DNA of 64,000 nucleotides from Epilithonimonas sp. JDS (lineage in GTDB: Bacteria; Bacteroidota; Bacteroidia; Flavobacteriales; Weeksellaceae), in assembly GCF_021261315.1 (NCBI RefSeq), contig NZ_JAJSAX010000001.1:1364001-1428000 (forward strand), read 5' to 3'. The position numbers and the translations under genes were made by a program. Positions 42,661 through 52,416 of the stretch are shown in pieces (the stretch's first letter is position 1; every line of letters begins with the position of its first letter). A model generated the notes under the pieces. The model ran no database searches. It was not told where the DNA came from and saw only the letters and a list, made by a program, of their open reading frames with translations.

Positions 42661-45183
42661 TTATTTTACGATTTGTTCTTCTTTTACAGTTTCGCCTTCC
42701 AAACCATCTTTGGCCTCGTTGACTTTCAGTACAACTGTTTCACCTTCACCAAATTGTTTGTTGACAAGCATTTCAGCCAACAAGTCTTCGATGTATTTCT
42801 GGATCGCACGTTTCAGAGGTCTCGCTCCGAAATCTTTGTCCCATCCTTTTTCTGAGATGAAATCCTTTGCTTCTTCCGTCAATTCTATTCTGTAGCCTAA
42901 TTTTTCCAATCTGCCATATAGTTTTGACAATTCCAAATCGATGATTCTTTTAATATCTTTTTGCTCAAGAGAGTTGAAGATAATAATGTCATCAATTCTG
43001 TTTAGGAATTCCGGCGCAAATGCTTTCTTCAAAGCGTTCTCAATCGTAGACCTTGCTCTAGCATCGGTATTGGTTTTCTTCGCATTGGTTCCAAATCCTA
43101 CACCATCTCCGAAGTCTTTCAGGTCTCTGGTTCCGATATTCGAAGTCAGGATAATGATTGTATTTCTAAAATCAATTTTTCTACCTAATGAATCGGTTAC
43201 AAAACCTTCGTCCAAAATCTGCAGCAAAATGTTGAAAACATCCGGATGCGCTTTCTCAATCTCATCAAGAAGAACGACTGCGTAAGGTTTTCGTCTGACA
43301 GCTTCCGTCAATTGTCCACCTTCTTCGTATCCAACGTATCCTGGAGGCGCTCCAACTAATCTGGAAACCGCAAATTTCTCCATATATTCGCTCATATCGA
43401 TTCTAATCAAAGCTTCGTCTGAGTCGAATAATTCACGAGCCATTACTTTTGCCAATTCAGTTTTACCAACACCAGTTGTTCCAAGGAAAATGAATGTCCC
43501 GATTGGTCTGTTTGGGTCTTTAAGACCAGCTCTGTTTCTTTGGATGGCTTTCACCACTTTCTTCACAGCATCTTCCTGGCCGATAACTTTTCCATTAAGT
43601 TTCTCGTCCATCTGAGCCAGTTTATCAAGCTCATTCTTGCCAACTTTCGTTACAGGGACCCCACTCATCATAGAAACTACTTCCGCAACGCTTTCTTCGG
43701 TCACTTCTTCTTTTTTCTCTTTGACGTCTTTGTCCCACTGTTCCTGCGCAAGATTCAATTCAATTTGAAGTCTTTCTTCCTCATCTTTCAGCTTTCTGGC
43801 TTCAAGATAATCCTGAGCTTTAACCGCTTGCTGTTTTAATTCCTTCACTTCTTCAATGCGCGATTCGTGCTCGATAATTTCAGAAGGAACTTTCATATTT
43901 TTGATATAGACTCTGGATCCGGCCTCGTCCATCGCATCAATCGCTTTGTCCGGAAGGAATCTGTCTGTGATGTATCTCGCGGTCAAATTTACACAAGCCT
44001 GGATTGCTTCATCTGTATAATGAACGTTGTGGTGATCTTCGTATTTATCTTTGATCTGATGAAGGATTTGAATCGTTTCGTCTACTGTAGTTGGCTCAAC
44101 CATTACTTTTTGAAAACGACGTTCCAAGGCTCCATCTTTCTCAATATATTGTCTGTATTCGTCAAGCGTTGTAGCACCAATACATTGGATTTCACCTCTT
44201 GCCAACGCCGGTTTGAACATATTGGAAGCATCTAAACTTCCCGTAGAACTTCCTGCGCCAACAATCGTGTGCAACTCATCGATGAAAAGGATGACATCGC
44301 GGTTTTTCTCCAGCTCTGTCATAATCGCTTTCATTCTTTCTTCGAATTGTCCACGATATTTTGTTCCGGCAACTAAACTTGCCAAGTCTAAAGTAATTAC
44401 TCTTTTACCGTAAAGAACTCGAGAAACTTTCTTCTGCTGAATTCTCAAAGCCAAACCTTCTGCAATCGCCGATTTACCAACACCTGGCTCACCAATCAAA
44501 AGAGGATTGTTTTTCTTTCTTCTTGATAAAATCTGAGAAACCCTTTCAATTTCTTTTTCACGACCGATAACTGGATCCAGTTTTCCATCTCTTGCAAGGG
44601 ATGTTAGATCACGACCGAAGTTATCCAAAGTTGGAGTCTTACTTTTCTGAGCACCAAGATTTCCCGTCGGCTTTTTCATCTGGCTGTAAGGTTCTTCTTT
44701 CTCTTCGTCATCATCATACGCGCTGTTTTGCGGCAACTGATCGGTGTTTTTCAACATTGTTCTGTATGCTTTTTGAACAGCATCATAATCGATATCGTAA
44801 GCCTGCAGAATATTTGCTGTAGGATCTTCTTGTTTGTAAAGAATACCTAACAGAAGATGCACCGTATTGATATCCGAAGATTGATATTGGCGGCATTCCA
44901 GCTCAGACCTTTTCACAGCCTGATCTGCCATTTTTGTGAAAGAGATACTTCCCATATTCGCTGTAAACGGATTTGAGTTTACAGAGCTCAGGGTTTCTAT
45001 TTTTCTTTTTATCTGGGTAAGATCCGCGCTTAGACTTTCGAGGATCTCTTTTGCAGAATTTTCAGTTTTGATGATTCCTAAAAGGAAATGTTCAGTATTC
45101 AGAAATTCACTCTGCAAACGCCTTGCTTCATTTTTGCTTTGTTTGAACACGCGGTTCAAACCGTCTGAAAATTTATAATCCAT
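42661..45183 (-). CDS. clpC: ATP-dependent Clp protease ATP-binding subunit ClpC
   Basis: AAA+ unfoldase of 840 residues that feeds substrates to ClpP and refolds aggregates. Order: two Clp-N repeats in residues 1-150 (FKQSKNEARRLQSEFLNTEH, ELECRQYQSSDINTVHLLLG), first AAA module with Walker A LIGEPGVGKSAIAEGLALRI and Walker B VILFIDELHTIVGAGSS, a UVR-like coiled coil in the middle (KQQAVKAQDYLEARKLKDEE), second AAA module with IFLGTTGVGKTELAKVMARE and AVVLLDEIEKAHPDVFNILL, and a C-terminal D2-small domain. The UVR motif marks ClpC rather than ClpB or ClpA. No ctsR, mcsA or mcsB genes are adjacent. Single-gene unit. Confidence 0.96.
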   Translation of the reverse strand: MDYKFSDGLNRVFKQSKNEARRLQSEFLNTEHFLLGIIKTENSAKEILESLSADLTQIKRKIETLSSVNSNPFTANMGSISFTKMADQAVKRSELECRQYQSSDINTVHLLLGILYKQEDPTANILQAYDIDYDAVQKAYRTMLKNTDQLPQNSAYDDDEEKEEPYSQMKKPTGNLGAQKSKTPTLDNFGRDLTSLARDGKLDPVIGREKEIERVSQILSRRKKNNPLLIGEPGVGKSAIAEGLALRIQQKKVSRVLYGKRVITLDLASLVAGTKYRGQFEERMKAIMTELEKNRDVILFIDELHTIVGAGSSTGSLDASNMFKPALARGEIQCIGATTLDEYRQYIEKDGALERRFQKVMVEPTTVDETIQILHQIKDKYEDHHNVHYTDEAIQACVNLTARYITDRFLPDKAIDAMDEAGSRVYIKNMKVPSEIIEHESRIEEVKELKQQAVKAQDYLEARKLKDEEERLQIELNLAQEQWDKDVKEKKEEVTEESVAEVVSMMSGVPVTKVGKNELDKLAQMDEKLNGKVIGQEDAVKKVVKAIQRNRAGLKDPNRPIGTFIFLGTTGVGKTELAKVMARELFDSDEALIRIDMSEYMEKFAVSRLVGAPPGYVGYEEGGQLTEAVRRKPYAVVLLDEIEKAHPDVFNILLQILDEGFVTDSLGRKIDFRNTIIILTSNIGTRDLKDFGDGVGFGTNAKKTNTDARARSTIENALKKAFAPEFLNRIDDIIIFNSLEQKDIKRIIDLELSKLYGRLEKLGYRIELTEEAKDFISEKGWDKDFGARPLKRAIQKYIEDLLAEMLVNKQFGEGETVVLKVNEAKDGLEGETVKEEQIVK

Positions 45184-45300
45184 AATTAAAAATTATACAC
45201 TAAGTTATGTTTTTTATGATAAATCCTACAATTAATTATTGTAAAATTTAAATATTTGTTTGCAAATAGATTGCCATCTGAAAAAAACGGACTTTATGAC

Positions 45301-45329
45301 TTGATTTTTTTAAAAATTGTTTAGGTTTG
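45301..45329 (+). promoter_or_regulatory. Promoter of the YgjV-like/GT4 operon
   Basis: TTG (45301-45303), 18-nt spacer, TAGGTTTG (45322-45329); ATG 19 nt downstream. Confidence 0.6.
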
Positions 45330-45348
45330 TAAACCTCAAAAAAACTAA

Positions 45349-45564
45349 ATGAATAACTGGTCAGAATATGTGGGTTATCTAGCCTCGATTTTCGTGGTCG
45401 TGAGCTTCCTGCTCAAAGATATTAAAACGATAAGAACCGTCAATTTATTGGGTTGCATCTGTTTTGTAATCTACGGAATCTACAGCGGAATGCTTTGGCC
45501 AATCATCATTCCTAATGCTGTATTGGCAGTGATTCAGATCTATAACATTGTAAAAAAGAGTTAG
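45349..45564 (+). CDS. YgjV-like mini membrane protein (single three-helix unit)
   Basis: Protein of 71 residues with three hydrophobic segments (SEYVGYLASIFVVVSFLLKD, TVNLLGCICFVIYGIYSGML, WPIIIPNAVLAVIQIYNIVK). The pattern G-Y-x-A-x-x-F-V-x-x-S-F followed by N-x-x-G-x-x-x-F-x-x-Y-G and P-N-x-x resembles one half of YgjV-type inner-membrane proteins and, more distantly, SemiSWEET units, which work as homodimers. It precedes the glycosyltransferase with one base between stop and ATG. Function unknown. Confidence 0.8.
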   Translation: MNNWSEYVGYLASIFVVVSFLLKDIKTIRTVNLLGCICFVIYGIYSGMLWPIIIPNAVLAVIQIYNIVKKS

Positions 45565-45565
45565 A

Positions 45566-46672
45566 ATGAAAGTTATTGTTAGTGTTTTTAATAATTTACT
45601 TACAGACCAGCGTGTCGAAAAACTATGCAAAACACTCTATGATAATGGTTACGAACCTGTTTTAATCGGTAACAACTGGCTCGGCGCACCGGAAATGGAT
45701 CGCCCTTATCCGTTTTTCAGAATCGAATTAAAATCCAAAAAACTGCGGTTTGCTTACATCGAATTTCAGCGAAAACTCTACAAAGAAATTCTGAAAAATG
45801 CTGACAATAAGACCATTTTATTAGCCAATGATCTGGAAACATTAATGCCAAATTATCTGGTTTCCAAAAAACTCAACATTCCAATCATCTTCGACAGCCA
45901 CGAGATTTTCACAGAAATGCCGACCATCCAAGGCCGTTGGGTAAAGCACGTCTGGAAGAAAATAGAAAAAACATTCGTCCCGAAAATCAAACGAATGATC
46001 ACGGCAAGTAATTCCTACGCCAATTGGTTTGTGAAGGAATACAATATCAATAAACCTTTGGTCATCAATAATTTGCCAAGAAAAATCGAGTTTACAGGAA
46101 CGAAGGAAAATTCGCAAAAAGTAATTCTTTATCAGGGCTGGCTCAACTATTCGAGAGGAATCGACAAAGCAATTCTTGCAATACAATCGATTGAAAACGC
46201 AGAACTTTGGATTGCCGGCGGCGGACCTTTAGAAAACGAATTTTGGGAATTGGCAAAACAATCCGGAGTGGAGAATAAAGTCAAATTTCTTGGAAAATTA
46301 TGCCCGGAAGATCTTCGTCAGATCACGCCAAAAGCTGATGTCGGACTGAGCATTGAGGAAAATAACGGACTGAGTTATTACTATTCTTTACCAAACAAGA
46401 TCTCAGATTACATCCAGTCACGAGTTCCTGTTGTCGTTTCCAATTTCCCGGAAATGAAAGAAATTGTGCAGACTTTTGGCGTAGGAGAAATTATAGAAAA
46501 TCATTCGCCGGAACATCTTGCCGAGAAAATTAATCTGGTTCTGGAAAATGGTAAAGCCTTCTATCTTCACAACCTGAATGTAGCGTCCGACGAGCTTTGC
46601 TGGGAAAATCAGGAAGAAAAAATCCTGAAACTGTTCAGCGATGCCAGAAAAGATTTGGAACAAAGTCATTAA
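45566..46672 (+). CDS. Glycosyltransferase family 4 (group 1)
   Basis: GT-B fold enzyme of 368 residues. N-terminal acceptor domain: VIVSVFNNLLTDQRVEKLCK, PVLIGNNWLGAPEM, NIPIIFDSHEIFTEMPTIQG. C-terminal donor domain: KVILYQGWLNYSRGIDKAIL, LWIAGGGPLENEFWELAKQS, KVKFLGKLCPEDLRQITPKA and ADVGLSIEENNGLSYYYSLP, the Glu-bearing motif of GT4 enzymes, then NKISDYIQSRVPVVVSNFPE. Substrate unknown; surface polysaccharide or lipid glycosylation is the usual role. Start is one base after the YgjV-like stop. Confidence 0.92.
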   Translation: MKVIVSVFNNLLTDQRVEKLCKTLYDNGYEPVLIGNNWLGAPEMDRPYPFFRIELKSKKLRFAYIEFQRKLYKEILKNADNKTILLANDLETLMPNYLVSKKLNIPIIFDSHEIFTEMPTIQGRWVKHVWKKIEKTFVPKIKRMITASNSYANWFVKEYNINKPLVINNLPRKIEFTGTKENSQKVILYQGWLNYSRGIDKAILAIQSIENAELWIAGGGPLENEFWELAKQSGVENKVKFLGKLCPEDLRQITPKADVGLSIEENNGLSYYYSLPNKISDYIQSRVPVVVSNFPEMKEIVQTFGVGEIIENHSPEHLAEKINLVLENGKAFYLHNLNVASDELCWENQEEKILKLFSDARKDLEQSH

Positions 46673-46734
46673 CTTTTGTGCTTTTGTTGAATCTAAAAGT
46701 TGCATCATTCTTGCAATACAAACTTTCTAAAACA

Positions 46735-47259
46735 ATGAAAATGAAATCTTTATTATTAATATTCAGTTTAGCTTTGATGACTGTAAGTTGCGGAAGTCAA
46801 ACCTATTTAGATCCAGCCACGCTCAGTTCAGTTGTCGAAAAAAAGGAATTTGATTTCAATGCAACCAAGGCTTTTCCAACAAATTATGATGTTATCAACG
46901 TGATGAATTCGATGCCGGGATCTACCGGAACTCGAATTCTGAATCTTGATCCGGGCAATGGTTTTAATTTGAAAAAGGATTTGTTCAGCGTTGCTTTGCC
47001 ATATTTTGGACGGGCTTTCAATGCAAGTCCAGGTGATGCCAACAACGGCGGAATCAGGTTTGAATCCAAAGAATTCAACGTTAAACAATCCACGACCAAA
47101 AAAGGGAATGCGCTTTTTACGATTACTCCGCGCGACCAGAAGGAGAACTATGTTTTCAATCTGGAAGTGTTTAAAAACGGAAGTGCATTTTTATCCGTTA
47201 ATTCGAATAACAGACAGCCGATCAGTTTTGACGGCAACATTTCGGTTAAATCCAATTAA
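46735..47259 (+). CDS. DUF4251 family lipoprotein
   Basis: Lipoprotein of 174 residues from ATG 46735 (a second ATG at 46741 is possible). Signal with lipobox TVSC (SLLLIFSLALMTVSC), then VVEKKEFDFNATKAFPTNYD, NPGNGFNLKKDLFS-like DPGNGFNLKKDLFSVALPYF, GRAFNASPGDANNGGIRFES and ALFTITPRDQKENYVFNLEV, the DUF4251 pattern. Outer or inner membrane attachment is not decidable. Function unknown. The gene follows GT4 by 62 nt; its stop overlaps that of meaB by 4 bp. Confidence 0.9.
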   Translation: MKMKSLLLIFSLALMTVSCGSQTYLDPATLSSVVEKKEFDFNATKAFPTNYDVINVMNSMPGSTGTRILNLDPGNGFNLKKDLFSVALPYFGRAFNASPGDANNGGIRFESKEFNVKQSTTKKGNALFTITPRDQKENYVFNLEVFKNGSAFLSVNSNNRQPISFDGNISVKSN

Positions 47260-48242
47260 TTTCCCAACAGCTTTTTTACAAATTCCCTGGCTTCTGAACT
47301 TGAATTTGAATGGAGTTCGGAAGCATTTTTTTTGTGCTCCACATAAGAATTTTCCAATGAATTATCGCGTTTAGCTTTTTCCAGAATATATTCTTTGACC
47401 CAAAATTCGAATCTTTTTTCAGCTTGATCTCTTCGGTTTTCCAGAAAACTTCCATTTTTATTTTTGAGTGAAATGAAGTTTTCAATCTTTTCATAAGTTT
47501 CAGAAAGACCTTCATTTTCTAAGGCTGAACCTAATATAATTGGCACTTTCCAATCTTTTTCTTTAGCAGTGATGAACTGTAAAGCTCTGGATAATTCCGT
47601 TTTCGTAAGTTTGGCTTTGGCGAGATTTTCGGAATTGACTTTATTAATGAAAATCAAATCTGCCATTTCCATAATTCCGCGTTTGATACCTTGAAGTTCG
47701 TCGCCGCCACCAATAATTTTTAGAAAAAGGAAGACATCTGTAATATCATTGACTAAGGTTTCACTTTGTCCAACACCGACCGTTTCTATCAGAATATAAT
47801 CGTAACCTGCTGCTTCACAAATCAATAAGCTTTCGAAAGTCGTATTCGCAATCCCACCAAGAAATCCGGAACTCGGACTCGGGCGGATGAAAGCATTTGG
47901 ATCTTTTGCCAGCTCTTCCATCCTGGTTTTATCACCAAGAATACTTCCTTTGTTGATTGAGGAGCTGGGATCCACCGCTAAAACGGCCACTTTCTTTCCT
48001 TTCTCGATTGCCAGTTTTCCAAATGTTTCTATAAACGTAGATTTTCCTGCGCCAGGAACGCCAGTGATTCCAATTCTGATGGAATTTCCAGTGAGAGGAA
48101 GAATCGCTTTTAGGAGCTTATCGGCAAGATCTCTATGTTCTGATTTTTTACTTTCGATGAGTGTAATGGCTTTCCCAAGAATCCGTTTGTCAGACGCTTT
48201 GATTCCTGCGATGTAATCGTCGATGCCGAACTGCTTTGCCAT
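47256..48242 (-). CDS. meaB: Methylmalonyl-CoA mutase-associated GTPase MeaB
   Basis: G3E-type P-loop GTPase of 328 residues that protects and reactivates B12-dependent methylmalonyl-CoA mutase. Seen: P-loop RIGITGVPGAGKSTFIETFG, switch-I region VAVLAVDPSSSINKGSILGD, KTRMEELAKDPNAFIRPSPS, Mg-binding YDYILIETVGVGQSETLVN, and guanine-specificity motif LIFINKVNSEN (NKxN, a variant of NKxD). The mutase large subunit lies 2 kb away at 50148-52271 on the same strand, but separate genes intervene. Convergent with DUF4251. Confidence 0.95.
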   Translation of the reverse strand: MAKQFGIDDYIAGIKASDKRILGKAITLIESKKSEHRDLADKLLKAILPLTGNSIRIGITGVPGAGKSTFIETFGKLAIEKGKKVAVLAVDPSSSINKGSILGDKTRMEELAKDPNAFIRPSPSSGFLGGIANTTFESLLICEAAGYDYILIETVGVGQSETLVNDITDVFLFLKIIGGGDELQGIKRGIMEMADLIFINKVNSENLAKAKLTKTELSRALQFITAKEKDWKVPIILGSALENEGLSETYEKIENFISLKNKNGSFLENRRDQAEKRFEFWVKEYILEKAKRDNSLENSYVEHKKNASELHSNSSSEAREFVKKLLGN

Positions 48243-48296
48243 ATTTGGAATTGTTACAAATTAATGATCAACTGTGGAAGCTGTCATCAAATTAAT

Positions 48297-48304
48297 TACT
48301 TTTG
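48297..48304 (+). promoter_or_regulatory. -7 element for the cytochrome c lipoprotein
   Basis: TACTTTTG (TAnnTTTG), 22 nt before the ATG at 48327, in the 84-nt spacer divergent from meaB. Confidence 0.5.
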
Positions 48305-48326
48305 AATTAAATCAAAATCAAAAATA

Positions 48327-48641
48327 ATGAAAAAATACATATATAGTTTGTGCCTTGTTGGTGTGATCGTTTATTCTTGTAAAACGCAGCATGCCGCTCC
48401 TGCTAAAACATCGCCAGAAACTTCTACAGCAATAGCTAATCTTAGCAAGGAAGAAATGCTAAAAAAAGGTGAAGATCTATTCAATCTGAAGTGCGGCAGA
48501 TGCCACGGATTGCCGTCGCCAGGAGATTTCACAGTGGCTGATTGGAAACCGATCATCGCTGCAATGGCACCAAAAGCAAAACTAAATGCAGAAGAGACCA
48601 ATTGGGTTTTGGCTTATGTGAATGAGAATGCTAAGAAATAA
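48327..48641 (+). CDS. Lipoprotein mono-haem cytochrome c
   Basis: Protein of 104 residues: lipoprotein signal with VYSC (Cys18), an Ala/Thr linker, helix KEEMLKKGEDLFNLK, haem-binding motif C56GRCH60 and a possible distal ligand Met80 in IIAAMAPKAKL, ending in the helix EETNWVLAYVNENAKK. This is a minimal class I type cytochrome anchored to a membrane outside the cytoplasm, a probable small electron carrier. No oxidase or reductase partner is adjacent, and the electron partners are unknown. Monocistronic with terminator. Confidence 0.92.
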   Translation: MKKYIYSLCLVGVIVYSCKTQHAAPAKTSPETSTAIANLSKEEMLKKGEDLFNLKCGRCHGLPSPGDFTVADWKPIIAAMAPKAKLNAEETNWVLAYVNENAKK

Positions 48642-48670
48642 AAAAGAGAAACCAGAAAGTTTCTCTTTTA
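48642..48670. terminator. Terminator between cytochrome c and SDR genes
   Basis: AAAAGAGAAAC (48642-48652) pairs with GTTTCTCTTTT (48659-48669); A and T runs suit both converging genes. Confidence 0.88.
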
Positions 48671-48707
48671 GTCATTAATACAGGGTACGTTTTACATTTT
48701 ACAAAAA

Positions 48708-49445
48708 TTACCACGGACTAATTCCAGTTTCATCTTCAATATCGTTGCTGAAAAACTGGCCAGTTGACGCATTTTCATCTGTCAAAGTATGTTTGATAAT
48801 GAAGCTGGCTGCACTTTCCACAGAACCAGGACCGCTGTGATGGTTGAAATCTGTCGCTGTGTAACCAGGATCGATGACATTCACTTTGAATTTTGAATCT
48901 TTCAATTCGTGAGCTAAAACTATCGTGTACGCGTTCAAAGCTGTTTTGGATGGTCCGTAAGCCGCAGATTTTACTTGATAGTATTTCCAGTTCGGGTCAC
49001 TGTGAAGCGTTAAAGAACCAAGTCCGGAAGTAATGTTGCTGATTCTCGGACTTTCAGATTTCTTAAGTAGTTCCAAAAATACCTGCGTCACATTGATCAC
49101 ACCGAAAAAATTAGTTTCAAAAACTTCTTTGATATTTTCAACAGAAGTTTCTGTAGCAGTTTGAGGCTGTGTTCCCAGAATTCCCGCATTGTTGATCAGA
49201 ATATCCAGTTTTCCGTGCTCTCGTTCAATGCTATTTTTAGCTGCTAAAACTGATTCTTGATTGGTAACATCTATTTCAATTGCTTTGATGTTGTTAAATC
49301 CTCGCTCATTAAGTTCTTTTACAATTGCTTCACCTTTTGAAAGGTTGCGACTTCCTAAATATACGAATAAACCTTTTGCTGAAAGTTGTTTTGCTGTTTC
49401 AAGACCAATACTTCTGTTGGCACCTGTTATTAATACTGTTGTCAT
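48708..49445 (-). CDS. Short-chain dehydrogenase/reductase
   Basis: Classical SDR of 245 residues from ATG 49445; the longer frame (to 49484) adds residues before the first beta strand and is rejected. Seen: VLITGANRSIGLETAKQLSA, YLGSRNL, AIEIDVTNQESV, ILINNAGILGTQ, catalytic Ser in ISNITSGLGSL and YxxxK in AAYGPSKTALNAYT, with NVIDPGYTATDFN. Similar proteins act on carbonyl compounds; the substrate is unknown. The Crp/Fnr gene 83 nt upstream on the same strand may regulate it. Confidence 0.93.
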   Translation of the reverse strand: MTTVLITGANRSIGLETAKQLSAKGLFVYLGSRNLSKGEAIVKELNERGFNNIKAIEIDVTNQESVLAAKNSIEREHGKLDILINNAGILGTQPQTATETSVENIKEVFETNFFGVINVTQVFLELLKKSESPRISNITSGLGSLTLHSDPNWKYYQVKSAAYGPSKTALNAYTIVLAHELKDSKFKVNVIDPGYTATDFNHHSGPGSVESAASFIIKHTLTDENASTGQFFSNDIEDETGISPW

Positions 49446-49528
49446 TTTTTCTTGTTTTAAATTGATGATGTAAAATTGAACCAATTCAAAACATTAGCAT
49501 TTGCCAAATGACAAAAAGCAAATGATAA

Positions 49529-50095
49529 TCAAATGTTTTTTCTGATTCGGCTAAGTGAAGATTGTGTAACACCAAGGTATGAGGCAACATAAGATAACGG
49601 AATTCTATTCACGACATTAGGATAGATCTCCAAAAATTTGAGATAACGTTTGGTCGCATCTTCAGTAACAAGCGGACTTCTCCGTTCCACTTTTTGTAAT
49701 AAAGCTCTGGAAATAATCTTGTTGACAATGACATCGAAACCAACAATGGTCTGCAAAAGTTCCAACCAATCTTTTCTTGAGAATATGATCATTTTACAAT
49801 CTGTAATGGCCTGAACGTAAGAACTGGAAATGATTTGATTATCAAAACTTTCCAGGTCGACAACCAGATTGTTTTCCTCGATGAAATATTTGGTGATCTC
49901 TTCGCCTTCATTGTTGTAATAGCAAACACGCAGAATTCCATCGACAACAAATCCAACCTGACTCGCAATTTTCCCGGCCTCGGAAAAATACTCATCTTTT
50001 TTGAAATCAATTTCTTTGGCTTTACTCTTAATAAAGTCCATTTGCTGAGGATTGAAATTCCCGAAGCGTAAAATAAAATCGAATAATTCTTTCAT
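49529..50095 (-). CDS. Crp/Fnr family transcriptional regulator (2)
   Basis: Regulator of 188 residues: beta-roll effector domain (DFKKDEYFSEAGKIASQVGF, VVDGILRVCYYNNEGEEITK, FIEENNLVVDLESFDNQIIS), dimer helix, and C-terminal helix-turn-helix (YVASYLGVTQSSLSRIRKNI). The effector domain has no haem or cluster ligands visible. It is adjacent to an SDR gene on the same strand and related to the regulators at 42025 and 57805. Ligand unknown. Confidence 0.93.
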   Translation of the reverse strand: MKELFDFILRFGNFNPQQMDFIKSKAKEIDFKKDEYFSEAGKIASQVGFVVDGILRVCYYNNEGEEITKYFIEENNLVVDLESFDNQIISSSYVQAITDCKMIIFSRKDWLELLQTIVGFDVIVNKIISRALLQKVERRSPLVTEDATKRYLKFLEIYPNVVNRIPLSYVASYLGVTQSSLSRIRKNI

Positions 50096-50147
50096 TGTGG
50101 AAACTTAGGGACAAAAATTCTGGGTTGATTTGTCATTTGGTAAAAAA

Positions 50148-52271
50148 TCAAGCTAAAAATTTCTCCAAAATCTCCACCGCACTTTTCGGCAAATTCGTTC
50201 CCGGACCAAAGATATGATGCGCGCCGTTTTGGTATAAAAATTCGTAATCCTGTTGCGGAATCACACCTCCAACGACGATTGTAATATCATCTGCACCCAA
50301 TTTTTTCAACTCTTCCACCACTTGAGGAACCAAAGTTTTGTGACCTGCTGCCAAAGACGAAACGCCCAAGATATGAATGTCATTTTCCACCGCCTGTTTC
50401 GCGACTTCTTCCGGCGTTTGAAATAATGGCGCAACATCGACGTCAAATCCCATATCTGCAAACGCCGTTGCGACTACTTTCGCACCGCGGTCGTGACCAT
50501 CTTGTCCCATTTTTGCAACCATAATTCTTGGTCGTCTTCCTTCTTGGTCTTCAAATTTTTGACTTAAGGCCACGGCTTTTTCAAAGTATTCATTTTTGCT
50601 TGCATTCATCGCGTAAACTCCTGATATGGTTCTGATATTGGCTTTATAACGCCCGAAACTTTCTTCCATTGCATCACTCATTTCGCCAAGTGTGACTCTT
50701 CTGCGAGCAGCTTCAATACAAAGTTCCAGAAGATTTCCGTTTCCTGTTTTTGCCGTTTCTCTGATTTTATTTAAAATTTCATCGACAGATTCTGAATTGC
50801 GTTCGGATTTAATTTTGTCTAATCTTTCGATTTGTTTTCTGCGTACTTCCGTATTATCGATGTCGAGGATTTCGATTTCGGTTTGTTTTAAATCGGATTT
50901 GAAGGAATTGATGCCGATGATGAATTCTTCTCCGCTATCGATTTTTGCTTGCTTGATGGCCGATGCTTCCTCGATTCTCATTTTCGGAATTCCGGCTTCG
51001 ATGGCTTTGGTCATTCCGCCTTCTTTTTCTACTTCATCGATGAATTTCATTGCTTCCTCAATCATTTGTTGCGTTAAAGTTTCAATCAAATGACTTCCGC
51101 CCATTGGGTCAACGACGTCGCAGATTCCGCTTTCTTGTTGAAGGATAATTTGTGTATTTCTTGCGATTTTCGCCGAATAATCTGTTGGTAAAGCAATCGC
51201 TTCATCCAAAGCATTGGTGTGCAGAGATTGCGTTCCGCCTAAGGCCGAAGACAAAGCTTCAATCGTTGTTCGGGTGATATTATTAAAAGGTTCTTGTTCC
51301 GTTAAACTCCAGCCAGATGTTTGCGAATGGGTTCTTAAGGCTAAGGATTTTTGATTCTGAGGATTGAATTGTTTTAGAAGATTTGCCCAAATATATCTTG
51401 CCGCTCGCATTTTCGCAATTTCCATAAAATGATTCATTCCGATGGCCCAGAAAAAGGATAATCTTGGAGCGAAATCATCGACGTTCATTCCGGCTTTTAT
51501 TCCGGTTCTGACGTATTCCAAACCGTCGGCTAAAGTATAGGCCATTTCCAAAACCGGCGTTGCACCAGCTTCCTGCATATGATAACCCGAGATGGAAATC
51601 GAGTTGAATTTCGGAATATGCTTGGAAGTGTATTCGAAAATATCGGCGATGATTTTCATTGATGGCGTTGGTGGATAGATGTAAGTGTTTCGCACCATAA
51701 ATTCTTTCAAAATATCATTCTGAATCGTTCCGGAAAGCTTATCCATCGAGATTCCTTGTTCTTCTGCCGAAACAATATAAAAAGATAAAATCGGCAAAAC
51801 GGCGCCGTTCATTGTCATCGAAACTGAGATTTCGTCTAATGGAATCTGGTCAAACAAAATCTTCATATCCTCCACCGAATCTATTGCTACGCCTGCTTTT
51901 CCAACGTCTCCAACAACTCTTGCGTGGTCTGAATCGTAACCGCGATGTGTTGCCAAATCAAATGCAACGGAAAGACCTTTTTGTCCAGCCTGGAGATTTC
52001 TTCTGTAAAACGCATTGGATTCTTCGGCTGTAGAAAAACCTGCGTATTGGCGGATGGTCCAAGGTTTTTGAACATACATCGTGGAATATGGACCACGAAG
52101 AAAAGGCGCAATCCCTGCGGAGCCTGCTTTGATGTCTTTGTTTTTGACATCTTCGCTGGTGTATTTTGATTTCAGTTCCAAACCGTCTTTTTCAAAAGTG
52201 TAATTTTCCGAATTGGAATCGAAGGTAATGTTCTTGAAATCAGGATTTTGGTTTTGGATTTTGTGGCGCAT
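50148..52271 (-). CDS. scpA: Methylmalonyl-CoA mutase large subunit
   Basis: Adenosylcobalamin enzyme that interconverts succinyl-CoA and methylmalonyl-CoA, 707 residues from ATG 52271. The catalytic barrel shows [60 protein letters not shown] and [20 protein letters not shown]; the C-terminal B12 domain has [20 protein letters not shown] (DxHxxG) and [20 protein letters not shown]. The longer frame from 52352 adds 27 unlikely residues. The small subunit (mutA) is not adjacent. The mutase chaperone MeaB is 2 kb away, supporting a working pathway. Confidence 0.97.
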   Translation of the reverse strand: MRHKIQNQNPDFKNITFDSNSENYTFEKDGLELKSKYTSEDVKNKDIKAGSAGIAPFLRGPYSTMYVQKPWTIRQYAGFSTAEESNAFYRRNLQAGQKGLSVAFDLATHRGYDSDHARVVGDVGKAGVAIDSVEDMKILFDQIPLDEISVSMTMNGAVLPILSFYIVSAEEQGISMDKLSGTIQNDILKEFMVRNTYIYPPTPSMKIIADIFEYTSKHIPKFNSISISGYHMQEAGATPVLEMAYTLADGLEYVRTGIKAGMNVDDFAPRLSFFWAIGMNHFMEIAKMRAARYIWANLLKQFNPQNQKSLALRTHSQTSGWSLTEQEPFNNITRTTIEALSSALGGTQSLHTNALDEAIALPTDYSAKIARNTQIILQQESGICDVVDPMGGSHLIETLTQQMIEEAMKFIDEVEKEGGMTKAIEAGIPKMRIEEASAIKQAKIDSGEEFIIGINSFKSDLKQTEIEILDIDNTEVRRKQIERLDKIKSERNSESVDEILNKIRETAKTGNGNLLELCIEAARRRVTLGEMSDAMEESFGRYKANIRTISGVYAMNASKNEYFEKAVALSQKFEDQEGRRPRIMVAKMGQDGHDRGAKVVATAFADMGFDVDVAPLFQTPEEVAKQAVENDIHILGVSSLAAGHKTLVPQVVEELKKLGADDITIVVGGVIPQQDYEFLYQNGAHHIFGPGTNLPKSAVEILEKFLA

Positions 52272-52416
52272 TTTGGATTGGTCTTGATGAAAGTAAATGT
52301 AAGGATTTTTAAAAATGTATTGAACCACAAAAGGCACAAAAGTTTTTTGCATTTGAGTAAAAGCGAGTTAATGCTAAATGAAAATTAAGAACACATAAAT
52401 TTTATATGCTGAACAC

